Source: an uncultured Pseudomonadota bacterium
GTDB taxonomy: Bacteria > Pseudomonadota > Gammaproteobacteria > Ga0077536
Reading direction: 5' to 3'
Length of the DNA: 50,021 nucleotides
Assembly (NCBI GenBank): GCA_902557415.1
Contig: CACEAA010000008.1
Span: forward strand, 1 to 50,021
Numbering within the stretch: position 1 is the first letter of the stretch; every line of letters begins with the position of its first letter. The notes below the pieces were generated by a model. It was given only the letters and a program-made list of their open reading frames with translations. It made no database searches and had not been told where the DNA came from. Position numbers and translations under genes: made by a program. Positions 43,102 through 50,021 of the stretch are shown here, in pieces.

Positions 43102-44361
43102 ATGGTTAAAATAGTTAGCCCCGAAGTGGCAGTTTCTAAGATCAAAGACGGTACACATGTTGTGTTTCCTGCCTCTTGTGCTAATCCAGTACGTTTCTAC
43201 GATGCTTTTTCTAAAAATATCGAGATTTTTAATAATCTAACCGTTTGCTCGGGATTGTCGCTAGGGGATTACTCGTTTCTTAAAAGAGGATTAGGCACTA
43301 ACTTCCATTATAAAACTTGGCAAGCGGCGCCCCAGTTGCGAAAACTTTTCCAAGAAAATGATAAATCTAAAGTCTCTTTCATTCCGACCAGGCTTAGTGA
43401 TCTCGATGAGCTAGTTAGTGAACGAGGTGCTATTCAGCCCGAGGTGGCAGTTATACAAACCTCCACTCCACAAAATGATGGCACAGTCAGCTTAGGTATT
43501 TCTGTTGGAGCGAACCAAAATTTTGTGAAACAAGCAAAGATAGTAATTGCCGAGATGAATACGAATATGCCAGTTACTTTCGGAGATTCTCGCGTTCCAG
43601 TCGACAACATTGACTACGCTATCGAATCGGATAGTCCTCTTGTCGTTTACGATACGGGAACACCCTCCGCAAACGATGCCAAAATTGTCGATTTTGTTTT
43701 AAGTTTAATCCCAGAAAATGCGACGGTCCAATTCGGCGTAGGAGCTATCCCAGATCGAGTCTTGGCAGGGCTGGCCGACGTCTCAGGTGCTAATTTGTTT
43801 TCTGGGATGCTATCTCAAAGCTTAATTCATTTCCTTGAAAACGGGGGAGATACGCCTACTGTAGTAAACGGCGAGTTGGCTGGAGATCAAAATCTTTATG
43901 AGTATTGTCATCTAAATAAACGTGTTTTCATGGCGCCATTGTCCAAAACGCATAGTTTTGTTGAGCTATCTGCCCTGAAGCGATTTATTTCTATCAACTC
44001 GGCGGTCGAAGTCGATCTACAGGGACAGAGTAACGGAGAAACTCTCGGCCCGGTCCAAATTAGTGGCGTAGGCGGCAGCTTAGATTATATTCAGGCGGCG
44101 TTACTATGCAAAGGCGGTGCCTCAATATTAGCTATGCCTTCGACAACTGGAGGAGAAAAAAGATCAAAAATAGTTGCACATCTGGCGCATGGAAGTGCCG
44201 TAACAACTCCCAGATATTGTGTGGACTATGTTGTGACTGAATACGGCATTGCGTCTCTCCGAGGGAAGACGCTGTGGGAAAGGGCTGAGCAGCTAATCTC
44301 GGTGGCGCATCCCAAATTTAGAGAAGCTTTAGTTACCGAGTTTGAAGAACGAGTCCCCTAA
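43102..44361 (+). CDS. Acetyl-CoA hydrolase/transferase family protein lacking the usual Glu
   Basis: A 419-residue family I CoA-transferase-like protein. It begins VKIVSPEVAVSKIKDGTHVVF and ends with VVTEYGIASLRGKTLWERAEQL and VAHPKFREAL, both standard for 4-hydroxybutyrate/acetyl-CoA CoA-transferases. Where canonical members read H-T-E-M, with the catalytic Glu, this protein reads F-S-G-M (~233-236), so it may work as a hydrolase or use another residue. I start it at ATG 43102, which has GGAG 5 bases upstream; the frame extends upstream to ATG 43057, adding a poor N-terminus. It converges on an exported protein with a four-base overlap of stops. Confidence 0.85.
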   Translation: MVKIVSPEVAVSKIKDGTHVVFPASCANPVRFYDAFSKNIEIFNNLTVCSGLSLGDYSFLKRGLGTNFHYKTWQAAPQLRKLFQENDKSKVSFIPTRLSDLDELVSERGAIQPEVAVIQTSTPQNDGTVSLGISVGANQNFVKQAKIVIAEMNTNMPVTFGDSRVPVDNIDYAIESDSPLVVYDTGTPSANDAKIVDFVLSLIPENATVQFGVGAIPDRVLAGLADVSGANLFSGMLSQSLIHFLENGGDTPTVVNGELAGDQNLYEYCHLNKRVFMAPLSKTHSFVELSALKRFISINSAVEVDLQGQSNGETLGPVQISGVGGSLDYIQAALLCKGGASILAMPSTTGGEKRSKIVAHLAHGSAVTTPRYCVDYVVTEYGIASLRGKTLWERAEQLISVAHPKFREALVTEFEERVP

Positions 44362-45023
44362 TTAGACTTGCGAAAAACTCTCTCAATCTCTACTGGCTCT
44401 TTTAGCGTTGGCAAATTTAATTTGACTCGATAGTGAAGTATATTGCTGTCACTTGTTGAGATTTGTAGTTCTTCTATGTACTTGCCTCCGGTTGGGCTAT
44501 CTGTCTCTAGAAAGAGAGTAGAATCTGTCCAGTAAGATAATGTGTGTCCTATGGAATCAGCGACTAATTCATCGCCCTTAGCAGTATAAATTCTTCCAGC
44601 TTGATTGGGCATAATTTGTCGTACTAAAGCATCTTCATATATGAAAGTAAGGTTTTGCGATGATGGTAGGGCTTCTACTAGTAAATTAGTAAACGTAATG
44701 AGAGGGTACGCACTTCCCACTCGACGTAAGTTTTTAGAGGCTTTTCGTTCTCGCCCATCATTCAGGGTGCGCCAATAATTCTCCAACGCTCTCTCTGCGG
44801 TCTTTCCAGACGGATCATGCATTCCATACGGTCGCATTTGTCCAGGTCGCAGACGACGAAACTTTTTTTTGAGCATATCCTCTGGGGACTCACTCTGTTT
44901 TGCGTCTAATATCCAGCGTCCCACTAATTCGAATTCTGCGGCTACCGGACTTGCATAACAAAAGACGACAATCAATAGAAGTTGAGACACTAATATTTGG
45001 CATTTCAAGGCGAGTAGCGACAT
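44358..45023 (-). CDS. Exported protein of unknown function
   Basis: A 221-residue protein with a clear Sec signal peptide (ILVSQLLLIVVFCYASPVAA, cleavage near residue 29). The mature part starts VGRWILDAKQSES, a segment seen at the start of many small periplasmic proteins in which the substrate barrel follows, and then alternates basic helical (KKKFRRLRPGQ) and beta regions ending EPVEIERVFRK. I do not recognise a domain. It is probably periplasmic; no lipobox is present. It is monocistronic, and its TAG stop overlaps the TAA of the convergent CoA-transferase-like gene. The ATG at 45021-45023 fits the signal peptide. Confidence 0.78.
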   Translation of the reverse strand: MSLLALKCQILVSQLLLIVVFCYASPVAAEFELVGRWILDAKQSESPEDMLKKKFRRLRPGQMRPYGMHDPSGKTAERALENYWRTLNDGRERKASKNLRRVGSAYPLITFTNLLVEALPSSQNLTFIYEDALVRQIMPNQAGRIYTAKGDELVADSIGHTLSYWTDSTLFLETDSPTGGKYIEELQISTSDSNILHYRVKLNLPTLKEPVEIERVFRKSN

Positions 45024-45184
45024 TTAGATACCTGACATAACGCAGTATAAAGTTATTGTAGCGGATTTAGGCTGTTACGAAAGACACATTACCCATATTT
45101 AATGATCGTTTGGATACTATTTTGTCTCGGATGTTTATTTTTGTAGCTTAAAATCAGTATTTGGTTTGATGCAGTGAATAAATA

Positions 45185-45222
45185 GTAGCGTATCGCTACC
45201 CGGAGAGATATTATTAATAATA
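45185..45222. promoter_or_regulatory. Hairpin and AT palindrome upstream of Baeyer-Villiger monooxygenase
   Basis: GTAGCG-TAT... CGCTAC (45185-45190 and 45194-45199) is a tight hairpin, and 10 bases later TATTATTAATAATA (45209-45222) is a perfect 14-bp palindrome. Both lie in the 247-base divergent gap, 49-86 bases before the monooxygenase ATG. They may form an operator plus leader structure; no regulator gene is adjacent. Confidence 0.38.
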
Positions 45223-45270
45223 GTATTTGATTTTTTGCAGGCAGTTTTGATTAAGTTAAGGAAGTGCATT

Positions 45271-46911
45271 ATGGGTAAGACTGAAAGTCGCCAAAATCAA
45301 GAATTAAGTGAGCTATCCTCTTTGGATGCTGTGGTAATAGGGGCGGGAGTTGCAGGCCTTTATCAGCTCCATTTGCTGAGAGGGCAGGGTCTCAATGTGA
45401 AGTTGTTTGACACTGCTTCAGGTGTTGGCGGTACGTGGTATTGGAATCGTTACCCAGGTGCTAAGTTTGATTCTGAGGCATACATATATCAATATCTCTT
45501 TGACGAAAAACTTTATAAAGATTGGAGCTGGTCTGAACGATTTCCTGGGCAACCAGAGATTGAACGCTGGATGAACTATGTCGCGGATAGACTAGATCTC
45601 AGAAAAGACATTTATTTTAATACGACTATCGCTTCATCTCACTGGAATGTAACTTCAAATCGCTGGACACTCACTACTACGAATGGAGAAAAGATTGATG
45701 CTCAATTTGTTGTGAGTTGCACTGGAATGTTGTCGGCTCCTCTGGAGGAGCCTTTCCCGGGAATAAAGAATTTCAATGGTAGGGTATTCCATACTGCGCG
45801 CTGGCCAAAGGAAGAAATCGACTTTAGCGACAAACGTGTTGGAGTTGTGGGGAACGGAGCAACAGGTATACAAGTTATCCAGACTATCGCTTCATCGTGC
45901 AAAAGTCTTAATGTTTTTATAAGAACACCGCAGTATACGAATGCGATGAATAACCCTTCGTACGGACCGAAAGAGCAAGAGTGGTACAAATCTAGGTACA
46001 AAGAGTTTCAAAATAATCTTCCAAACACTTTTAGTGGATTCGAGTGGGAGTGGAGAGACGGAGATTGGTCAGATAACACCCCCGAGGAGAGGTTGGCCGT
46101 ATTAGAGAGGATTTATGAGAACGGTTCTCTAGAGCTGTGGCTAGCTTCTTTTAAAGAACTGTTTTTTGATCAGAAAATCAATGATGAGGTTTCCGAGTTT
46201 GTTCGTGGGAAAATGAGAGAGCGCCTGAAGGATCCGGAACTTTGTGATCTTCTGATTCCCGAACATTATGGTTTTGGATTGCATCGGGTCCCGTTGGAAA
46301 GTGGTTATTTAGAAGTGTTCCATCTTCCACATGTACATGCTGTCAGTGTGAAAGAAAACCCTATTGCCAGCGTCACTGAAACTGGTGTTAGATTGCAGGA
46401 TGGAACCGACTACGAACTCGATGTCATCATACTAGCTACCGGCTTTGATGCGGGTACCGGTGCGCTAACACGCATCGATATAAGAGGTCGTGATGGGCAG
46501 TCTCTAAAAGAGGAATGGCAGAAAGATATTAGGACTATGATGGGTCTTCAGGTACACGGTTATCCTAACTTATTCACTACCGGCGCCCCATTGGCTCCTT
46601 CGGCAGCTTTATGTAATATGACGACCTGCCTGCAACAGCAAGCGGAGTGGATAAATGATTGCATTTCGTATGTTTCAAATGAAGGAAAGAATGTTATTGA
46701 GCCTAGTCGCACAGCTCAAGATGAATGGGTCGCCCACCACGACGCAATGACTAATGAAACTCTCGTAGCGAAGACAAATTCTTGGTACATGGGTGGTAAT
46801 GTGGAAGGTAAGCCGCGACGTTTGCTGTCGTACATAGGCGGAGTTGGAAATTACCGAGACAAGTGCCTTGAAGTAGCTGCGTCAGGCTATAAAGGATTCG
46901 AAGTCAGATAA
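45271..46911 (+). CDS. Baeyer-Villiger-type flavin monooxygenase
   Basis: A 546-residue type I Baeyer-Villiger monooxygenase that inserts oxygen next to a ketone using FAD and NADPH. It has the FAD-binding GAGVAG (24-29), the GVGGTWYWNRYPGAKFDSEA block, the diagnostic FNGRVFHTARWP fingerprint (~168-179, F-x-G-x3-H-x3-W-P) and the NADPH-binding GNGATG (~193). The C-terminal LATGFDAGTGAL and NLFTTGAPLAPSA agree with cyclohexanone/steroid-type enzymes. I start at ATG 45271 with AAGGAAG 6 bases upstream, not at the TTG of the longer frame (45235). A tandem EthD protein follows after 111 bases. Confidence 0.94.
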   Translation: MGKTESRQNQELSELSSLDAVVIGAGVAGLYQLHLLRGQGLNVKLFDTASGVGGTWYWNRYPGAKFDSEAYIYQYLFDEKLYKDWSWSERFPGQPEIERWMNYVADRLDLRKDIYFNTTIASSHWNVTSNRWTLTTTNGEKIDAQFVVSCTGMLSAPLEEPFPGIKNFNGRVFHTARWPKEEIDFSDKRVGVVGNGATGIQVIQTIASSCKSLNVFIRTPQYTNAMNNPSYGPKEQEWYKSRYKEFQNNLPNTFSGFEWEWRDGDWSDNTPEERLAVLERIYENGSLELWLASFKELFFDQKINDEVSEFVRGKMRERLKDPELCDLLIPEHYGFGLHRVPLESGYLEVFHLPHVHAVSVKENPIASVTETGVRLQDGTDYELDVIILATGFDAGTGALTRIDIRGRDGQSLKEEWQKDIRTMMGLQVHGYPNLFTTGAPLAPSAALCNMTTCLQQQAEWINDCISYVSNEGKNVIEPSRTAQDEWVAHHDAMTNETLVAKTNSWYMGGNVEGKPRRLLSYIGGVGNYRDKCLEVAASGYKGFEVR

Positions 46912-46987
46912 TCTTGATGAGAAAGTCAAGTAACTGCTCGTATTAGCACTGCCTACTTGAGAGACACAACCGATTAGCGGTATCTTA

Positions 46988-47007
46988 TCAGTTGATCTGA
47001 CAACTGA
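46988..47007 (+). promoter_or_regulatory. Hairpin just upstream of EthD protein
   Basis: TCAGTTG (46988-46994) pairs perfectly with CAACTGA (47001-47007) around a 6-base loop, ending 3 bases before AGGGG and 15 bases before the EthD start. It may mark an attenuator, an operator or the end of the monooxygenase transcript. Confidence 0.35.
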
Positions 47008-47022
47008 GATAGGGGAAATATC

Positions 47023-47691
47023 ATGATCAAGGTGGTGTCTGTGATAAAACGACGGTCTGACATGTCTGTTGAAGCTTTTCAAGATTACTGGGGCAATCAG
47101 CATTCTCAGCTTGTCATTCAGTTGCCGAGTTTGAAAAGATACGTACAGTCTCACACACGGTTATCAGGGTATAAAAACCAAAATCCCGCAGTCGATGGAA
47201 TTTCGGAGCTCTGGTTCGACGATACTGATGCGCTTGTTGCTCTCCAGAATTCATCTTTGCTAGGTAAGGTAGCTGACGACGAAAAAAAATTTATCGATAC
47301 GAGCTCGCAGATTCAATTACTAGTTGAAGAGCACGTGATTAAAGATGGCAGCATAGCCGATGGTGGCGTTAAGAACATTGAGATTGTGCGCAGAAAATCG
47401 GGCATGCAGGTTGAGGCATTCCAGAGGCATTGGCGAGAGACCCATGGACCATTGGGTGCGGCGATACCTCAAGTAGATCGATACGTACAAAACCACGCAC
47501 GACTATCATCCTATCAGGGCGGGAGGGAGCCTCAAATTGATGGGCTCGCGCTGACATGGTTTGACGACGTAGATGCGATGCGGGCTTCTGCCAAAACGCC
47601 AGAGTACGACCATACCCGCGCTGACGAGGATAATTTTGTTACGGTTCCCTTAGACTTTGTCATCGCTACTGAACACGTTATTTTAGAGTGA
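47023..47691 (+). CDS. Tandem EthD-domain protein
   Basis: A 222-residue protein made of two EthD (dimeric alpha/beta barrel) repeats. The first is residues 1-108 (IKVVSVIKRRSDMSVEAFQDYW, VQSHTRLSGY, DGISELWFDD) and the second 116-222 (IEIVRRKSGMQVEAFQRHW, THGPLG, VQNHARLSSY, DGLALTWFDD). Each carries the N/S-H-x-R-L-S motif. EthD-family proteins are small ligand-binding or oxygenase-like proteins associated with ether or polyketide metabolism; here it may serve the Baeyer-Villiger enzyme upstream. The internal duplication should give a pseudo-dimer within one chain. It converges on the LLM gene at 47726. Confidence 0.9.
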   Translation: MIKVVSVIKRRSDMSVEAFQDYWGNQHSQLVIQLPSLKRYVQSHTRLSGYKNQNPAVDGISELWFDDTDALVALQNSSLLGKVADDEKKFIDTSSQIQLLVEEHVIKDGSIADGGVKNIEIVRRKSGMQVEAFQRHWRETHGPLGAAIPQVDRYVQNHARLSSYQGGREPQIDGLALTWFDDVDAMRASAKTPEYDHTRADEDNFVTVPLDFVIATEHVILE

Positions 47692-47725
47692 ATTAAATTA
47701 GTCCTCTTATCTATGATTTGTATTT

Positions 47726-48802
47726 TTAACAGAGTGGTATCACTTGTTCCGCGAAATCCTTTGCCGCCTCTCTCAGGTTGGCTAGTGGCGGTAGGAGACT
47801 TACTTCATTCAATCCATGCTTTCCGGCAAGGTTGATTTTTTCAGCAATTTCTGCAGGGCTGCCTACCAGAGAAGTTCCCTCTATCATTTCGGGAGTAATG
47901 AATTTTTTTTCACCAGAGGTGTAAAAGCTACAATGCCCCTCGTGTATGAGCTGATGGGATTTTTCCTTCGGCACAGGAAAGTTGTCAACGTGATCGCAGT
48001 ACTCTTCCCAGATACTTTTCATGTAATCGGGGACCACGTTGTCGTCTTTAGTATATCGCCATATCTCATAGACAAAATGCAGTGCTGTTACTGCCCACGA
48101 GCCAGCTCGCTCGATCACCGCATTGTCACTGAGCTGTTCCCCAGCCTTTAAGATAACCGCGTTTGTTAAGGTTGTTGTATGAAAATCCCGAGTGTTCCTT
48201 TTGGCGATTTCTGCGCCTTCGGCCACATGCTTAAGGTTGAAGTCTAAAACTGGGATCTGCTCATTGAAGATAGAGCAAAGTCCGTCTCCATACATCCCAG
48301 CTGTGCGGAGTGCTCTGGGTCCATTGGCAGCAACGTATATAGGGATAGGCGCTTCAATGTTTCTAAAACCATCGCCATGCTCTTGCCAAACTATTGAGGT
48401 AGTTTTGCCGTTATAGGTATACTCAGTCTCTTCGCCATGCAACATGGCTCGAACTACTTTTAGATATTCTCTAAATTCATTAATCGGTATTGGATCTTGG
48501 CCCATTACTCGCATCGCTGTGTGACCAGTACCTATGCCAAGAAAGACTCTGCCTGGAGCTAACGCATTGATAGAGGAAATTGCTGCAGCGGTAGTTGGAG
48601 CAATTCGCGTGCCTGCGATGGCTACTCCGGTTCCAAGCCTGATCTTTGATGTATTCTGGGCAGCCAGGGCCATTGTCGCGTAGCAGTCGGACCACATCAT
48701 CTGAGTGTCCGGTATCCAGGCGGCGTCGTAACCTAGATCTTCTAAGTACTTTATGAAATGCCAATCTGTTATGCGCGTTTGAACCGTTAAGCTAAAATCC
48801 AT
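47726..48802 (-). CDS. LLM class flavin-dependent oxidoreductase
   Basis: A 358-residue luciferase-like TIM-barrel protein. Blocks include YLEDLGYDAAWIPDTQMMW (~19-37), IRLGTGVAIAGTRIAPTTAAA, LAPGRVFLGIGTGHTAMRVMG (the phosphate loop), PIYVAANGPRALRTAGMYGDG and a C-terminal LVGSPAEIAEKINLAGKHG. This subgroup looks like F420- or FMN-dependent 5,10-methylene-H4MPT-reductase-like enzymes; gammaproteobacteria usually use FMN. Its substrate is unknown. It is 134 bases downstream of the DUF1329 gene on the same strand, with AGGGGGA ahead of the ATG. It is not closely similar to the LLM at 22870. Confidence 0.92.
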   Translation of the reverse strand: MDFSLTVQTRITDWHFIKYLEDLGYDAAWIPDTQMMWSDCYATMALAAQNTSKIRLGTGVAIAGTRIAPTTAAAISSINALAPGRVFLGIGTGHTAMRVMGQDPIPINEFREYLKVVRAMLHGEETEYTYNGKTTSIVWQEHGDGFRNIEAPIPIYVAANGPRALRTAGMYGDGLCSIFNEQIPVLDFNLKHVAEGAEIAKRNTRDFHTTTLTNAVILKAGEQLSDNAVIERAGSWAVTALHFVYEIWRYTKDDNVVPDYMKSIWEEYCDHVDNFPVPKEKSHQLIHEGHCSFYTSGEKKFITPEMIEGTSLVGSPAEIAEKINLAGKHGLNEVSLLPPLANLREAAKDFAEQVIPLC

Positions 48803-48936
48803 TTTAATTTCCCCCTAATTACTCACCCTATGTTAGATACTTATATAGTGATATTTATGCGGTTTTAACACAAGCTCAAATCGATTGCCGAAGATTATTG
48901 CTATCCAGAAAATTTTTTAGATTGCTGAAGACGAAG

Positions 48937-50021
48937 TTAACGTCGGCGATAATCTCGACCTGTCGCGCTACGCATGTCGCCAACATCAAAATCTTCCATA
49001 CTAACATCGTTAACGTTGACGCGAACCAGAGCTTGTATAGTGGTACAACGGTTGGTTTGTATATCTATCGAGGAGAAAGCGGTGAGAATTGGTGCGCCAC
49101 TTCCTTTGTTACCATCAAGATGATGATCTGGATGAGAATACGCATTTATTGCGAATTTCCACAGCACATTATTCTGCTTGTATAGTTTCCAGATCAAGGG
49201 TAAATGTGTTTGTTTGTCTAAAAAGAAAACTCGTTTTGCGACTGCCACCTCCGGATCTTTGGTATGACCTTCTAGAATAAATATTTCTCGTAGTTGCCAA
49301 CTTACCTTGGGAAAGCAGCTTGCTCTTCCGGTAAAGTCGGTGTGCCAATAGTTGTATCTTTTGGATTTAAGCGTAGATGTGGTGGCTTGAGCATGGTTAT
49401 ACATCGGCAATAGCATAAATGTGCGACCTTTGTATTTCCACGATAAATCCGTTAGTTTGCCCGTGTAGCCAAGGAAGTCCTTAGCTGTAACATCGCTACC
49501 AAACATTGACTCTTCACTAGAAAATGAAGCAAGCGTCTGTGTTCTGCCCAACTGGGGAATATAAACCCACCCATTCAATGGTTTTGATTCGTCTCTATTA
49601 GCGAATACCAATGCTTGCGTTCCATCATAACTACCCGCGTCTATAGCCTCTAGTCGGAAAGCGCCGTAGGCATCCTCTACATTATTCATTAGGAATGGTT
49701 TTGGATCTCGAATATGCCGGTACATAAAACGCATCAGTTTCGCTTTAAATCGCATTTCAAATTCAATTTTCTCAGAACGCCAGTCAATTAGTTTCCAGTG
49801 CATCTCGGGGATATCGCCATTATCCCCTTGATAAGCGTAGCGCATATTCCAAGCCAGTTTACTGCCCGCGAAAGGGTCCTTTATAGCCAGTCTTTCTGGA
49901 AATGGTAAACCTTGTGAGAAGTTTTCTAACACGCCCTCATTATCGGAAATAGTTGCCTCTCCACCAAAAGTTCGGGTAGCGTCAGTGAATAACTGGTGAG
50001 GTCCAAAGCTGCTCGGAGCAC
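48937..50021 (-). CDS. DUF1329 family outer-membrane-associated protein, 5' end outside window
   Basis: The frame continues without a stop to the window end, so at least the signal peptide and the first part of the protein are missing; the GTG at 49932 is internal. Readable upstream residues include ATRTFGGEATISDNEG followed by LENFSQGLPFPERLA, the usual DUF1329 start. Later blocks are GWVYIPQLGRTQ, FSSEESMFGSDVTAKDFLGYTG, HTDFTGRASCFPKVSWQLREI and IDIQTNRCTTIQ near the C-terminus. DUF1329 proteins are LolB/YjbH-like-size periplasmic or outer-membrane proteins found beside DUF1302 proteins and RND exporters in steroid and hydrocarbon degraders. The upstream neighbour cannot be seen. Confidence 0.92.
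   Translation of the reverse strand, partial: APSSFGPHQLFTDATRTFGGEATISDNEGVLENFSQGLPFPERLAIKDPFAGSKLAWNMRYAYQGDNGDIPEMHWKLIDWRSEKIEFEMRFKAKLMRFMYRHIRDPKPFLMNNVEDAYGAFRLEAIDAGSYDGTQALVFANRDESKPLNGWVYIPQLGRTQTLASFSSEESMFGSDVTAKDFLGYTGKLTDLSWKYKGRTFMLLPMYNHAQATTSTLKSKRYNYWHTDFTGRASCFPKVSWQLREIFILEGHTKDPEVAVAKRVFFLDKQTHLPLIWKLYKQNNVLWKFAINAYSHPDHHLDGNKGSGAPILTAFSSIDIQTNRCTTIQALVRVNVNDVSMEDFDVGDMRSATGRDYRRR

Noticed and set aside
1-50021. CRISPR arrays, tRNA/rRNA genes, insertion sequences, integrases or phage genes
   Set aside because: I saw no regularly spaced repeats, tRNA-like cloverleaf stretches, transposase or integrase frames, or terminal repeats; gaps are short and occupied by promoters and hairpins.

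Overview
This window looks like chromosomal DNA from an uncultured, probably marine gammaproteobacterium. The evidence is moderate GC, dense gene packing with many ATGA start/stop overlaps and stop-to-stop overlaps, and a gene set typical of that class: SelO, EttA, DUF1015, DUF938, AcoABC, DUF1329, MMPL/RND exporters, CaiB CoA-transferases and luciferase-like monooxygenases. The taxonomic call is inference. I see no rRNA, tRNA, CRISPR array, insertion sequence, phage gene or integrase. No gene-free stretch exceeds about 300 bases, and both window ends cut through genes.

Layout. 1-1918 (+) is the tail of an operon: a short-chain dehydrogenase missing its 5' end, two separate MaoC hot-dog proteins and a membrane protein. 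1919-4668 (-) holds selO and a lipoprotein. 4875-8779 (+) holds a PQQ alcohol dehydrogenase with a cytochrome c tail, then ettA. 8791-10056 (-) is DUF1015. 10235-11446 (+) is a CaiB-type CoA-transferase. 11486-15205 (-) pairs an ACAD10/11-like acyl-CoA dehydrogenase with an RND exporter. 15455-16342 (+) is an exported SurE. 16352-19463 (-) is acoABC. 19719-22224 (+) runs SnoaL-like protein, threonine dehydratase-like enzyme, GFA protein and a Tat-exported YdhR-like protein. 22294-23967 is a divergent NTF2-like/LLM oxidoreductase pair. 24033-27741 carries an OlsF-like bifunctional acyltransferase, a di-iron ferritin-like protein and a fatty-acid-hydroxylase-family protein. 27773-31687 holds a lipoprotein, a GST, a CmcJ/NvfI-type oxidoreductase, a DUF938 methyltransferase and an SDR.

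31693-38483 (-) is a tight seven-gene array: TetR, RND exporter, LolA-like protein, MetX-like hydrolase, branched-chain aminotransferase, AhpD-like protein and glyoxalase I. 38702-40573 (+) has an acyl-CoA synthetase and a small membrane protein. 40570-42919 (-) has an SSS symporter and an SDR. 43102-44361 (+) is an acetyl-CoA hydrolase/transferase-family protein. 45271-47691 (+) has a Baeyer-Villiger monooxygenase and a tandem EthD protein. 47726-50021 (-) has an LLM oxidoreductase and a 3'-complete DUF1329 protein.

Together these genes suggest an aerobic heterotroph that takes up and oxidises acids, alcohols, ketones and probably lipid- or terpenoid-like compounds through CoA thioesters, and that moves lipids with RND/LolA-like/DUF1329 machinery. 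The most interesting candidates are the OlsF-like/di-iron/hydroxylase locus (possible modified aminolipid pathway), the TetR-RND-LolA-like array with its candidate operator, the split MaoC pair with an unknown membrane partner, a PQQ dehydrogenase without the vicinal disulfide, and several inverted repeats in divergent promoter regions.
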